A DNA stretch of 5,725 nucleotides from the NCBI GenBank assembly GCA_903958285.1, contig CAJBSR010000032.1, positions 1-5,725 on the forward strand, given 5' to 3'. Positions 5,106 to 5,725 of this stretch are shown here, piece after piece (position 1 is the stretch's first letter; the number at the start of each line of letters is the position of its first letter). The stretch is from an uncultured Sphingomonadales bacterium. GTDB lineage: Bacteria > Pseudomonadota > Alphaproteobacteria > Sphingomonadales > Sphingomonadaceae. Below the pieces are notes generated by a model. That model did not search any database and had not been told where the DNA came from. It worked only from the letters and a program-made list of their open reading frames with translations. The position numbers were made by a program, and so were the translations under genes.

Positions 5106-5725
5106 ATGACGTTCAAAACCCTCGACGATATGGGCGATCTGGCAGGCAAGCGCGTGCTTGTCCGTGAAGACCTCAACGTGCCGATGGCCGATGGTCAGGT
5201 GACGGATGACACGCGTCTCCGTGCCGCGGCGCCGACCATCCTTGAAATGGCGGATCGTGGCGCGAAGGTTCTCGTCCTTGCGCACTTCGGTCGTCCCAAG
5301 GGTCAGCCCTCAGAAGAGTTTTCGCTGAAAAAGGTCGTCGCGCCGTTTTCGCACGTGCTTGGCCGTCCCGTCCGCTACATTGATTGGGAGGGGGACAAGG
5401 CCGCCGTGGCCACGCTGGTCGATGGCGAGATTGCGGTGCTTGAGAACACCCGCTTCTTTGGTGGCGAAGAAAAGAACGATGCGGCTGTGATCGAACGTTT
5501 CGCCAGCCTTGGCGACATGTACGTCAATGACGCTTTCTCCGCCGCGCACCGCGCGCATGCCTCGACAGAAGGGCTGGCGCATGTGTTGCCTGCTTTTGCC
5601 GGGCGGTCGATGGAAGCTGAACTCAAGGCTTTGGAAAAGGCACTAGGGTCCCCGGAAAAGCCGGTTGCAGCCGTTGTTGGTGGGGCAAAAGTCTCCTCCA
5701 AGCTCGACGTGCTCAAGCACCTTGT
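5106..5725 (+). CDS. pgk: Phosphoglycerate kinase, N-terminal part (runs off the window)
   Basis: It transfers a phosphate from 1,3-bisphosphoglycerate to ADP, in the step that follows GAPDH. The window holds 206 codons plus two bases, about half of a typical 395-400-residue enzyme. No stop is seen, so the gene is cut by the window edge and not truncated. The signature [10 protein letters not shown] (17-26; Arg20, Asp22, Asn24) is present. AHFGRPKG (59-66) has the HxGR substrate site, [12 protein letters not shown] (113-124) follows, then [14 protein letters not shown] (140-153), and [17 protein letters not shown] (190-206) enters the hinge and nucleotide-binding half. The ATG at 5106 has GGGGA (5096-5100) 5 nt upstream. 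This site begins just after the TTTT that follows the gap-pgk hairpin, so termination there and pgk translation are physically close. Expression is probably with tkt-gap unless the hairpin stops most polymerases. Confidence 0.97.
   Translation, partial: MTFKTLDDMGDLAGKRVLVREDLNVPMADGQVTDDTRLRAAAPTILEMADRGAKVLVLAHFGRPKGQPSEEFSLKKVVAPFSHVLGRPVRYIDWEGDKAAVATLVDGEIAVLENTRFFGGEEKNDAAVIERFASLGDMYVNDAFSAAHRAHASTEGLAHVLPAFAGRSMEAELKALEKALGSPEKPVAAVVGGAKVSSKLDVLKHL

Overview
This window is a stretch of housekeeping chromosome from an alphaproteobacterium, most likely a member of the Sphingomonadales. The evidence is gene order: a transketolase - GAPDH - phosphoglycerate kinase cluster diverges from a small coiled-coil gene plus zapA, followed by 6S RNA and 5-formyltetrahydrofolate cyclo-ligase. 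The base composition is moderately GC-rich. The gap-pgk spacer also holds a palindrome with a TGAGCTTGTCGAAG core that I associate, from memory, with sphingomonad intergenic repeats. I cannot name a genus with confidence.

Layout. Positions 1-190 hold a possible 31-codon basic mini-gene with a good ribosome binding site, then a perfect 8-bp stem-loop whose 3' arm overlaps the -35 box of a promoter. That promoter reads into tRNA-Asp(GTC) at 190-266. A short hairpin (266-284) separates the tRNA from a convergent minus-strand gene string. In its transcription order (right to left) that string is a ZauP/DUF4164-like coiled-coil gene (1851-1621), zapA (1621-1277), 6S RNA (about 1257-1099, with its own promoter in the zapA tail), 5-formyltetrahydrofolate cyclo-ligase (1093-506) and a DUF2842 membrane protein with a TTG start (501-292). 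A 144-bp spacer (1852-1995) divides this string from the plus-strand carbon-metabolism operon: tkt (1996-3984), gap (3996-5000), an 87-nt long hairpin repeat (5005-5091) and pgk (5106 to beyond the window edge).

How the parts work together. tkt, gap and pgk supply the non-oxidative pentose phosphate step and the two central triose reactions of lower glycolysis/gluconeogenesis. The tkt stop codon overlaps the gap ribosome binding site, whereas gap and pgk are separated by a fold-back repeat followed by TTTT that could attenuate or process the transcript. On the other strand, ZapA and the coiled-coil protein belong to Z-ring assembly, 6S RNA is a growth-phase regulator of RNA polymerase, and the cyclo-ligase recycles 5-formyl-THF. 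The zapA - 6S RNA - cyclo-ligase linkage is also found in E. coli and is very old.

I see no mobile element, CRISPR array, phage gene or defence-type cassette, and no protein-coding system that looks new. The points most worth a second look are the 6S RNA with its promoter, the gap-pgk palindrome, the mini-ORF with its hairpin-promoter overlap, and the unnamed coiled-coil partner of ZapA.
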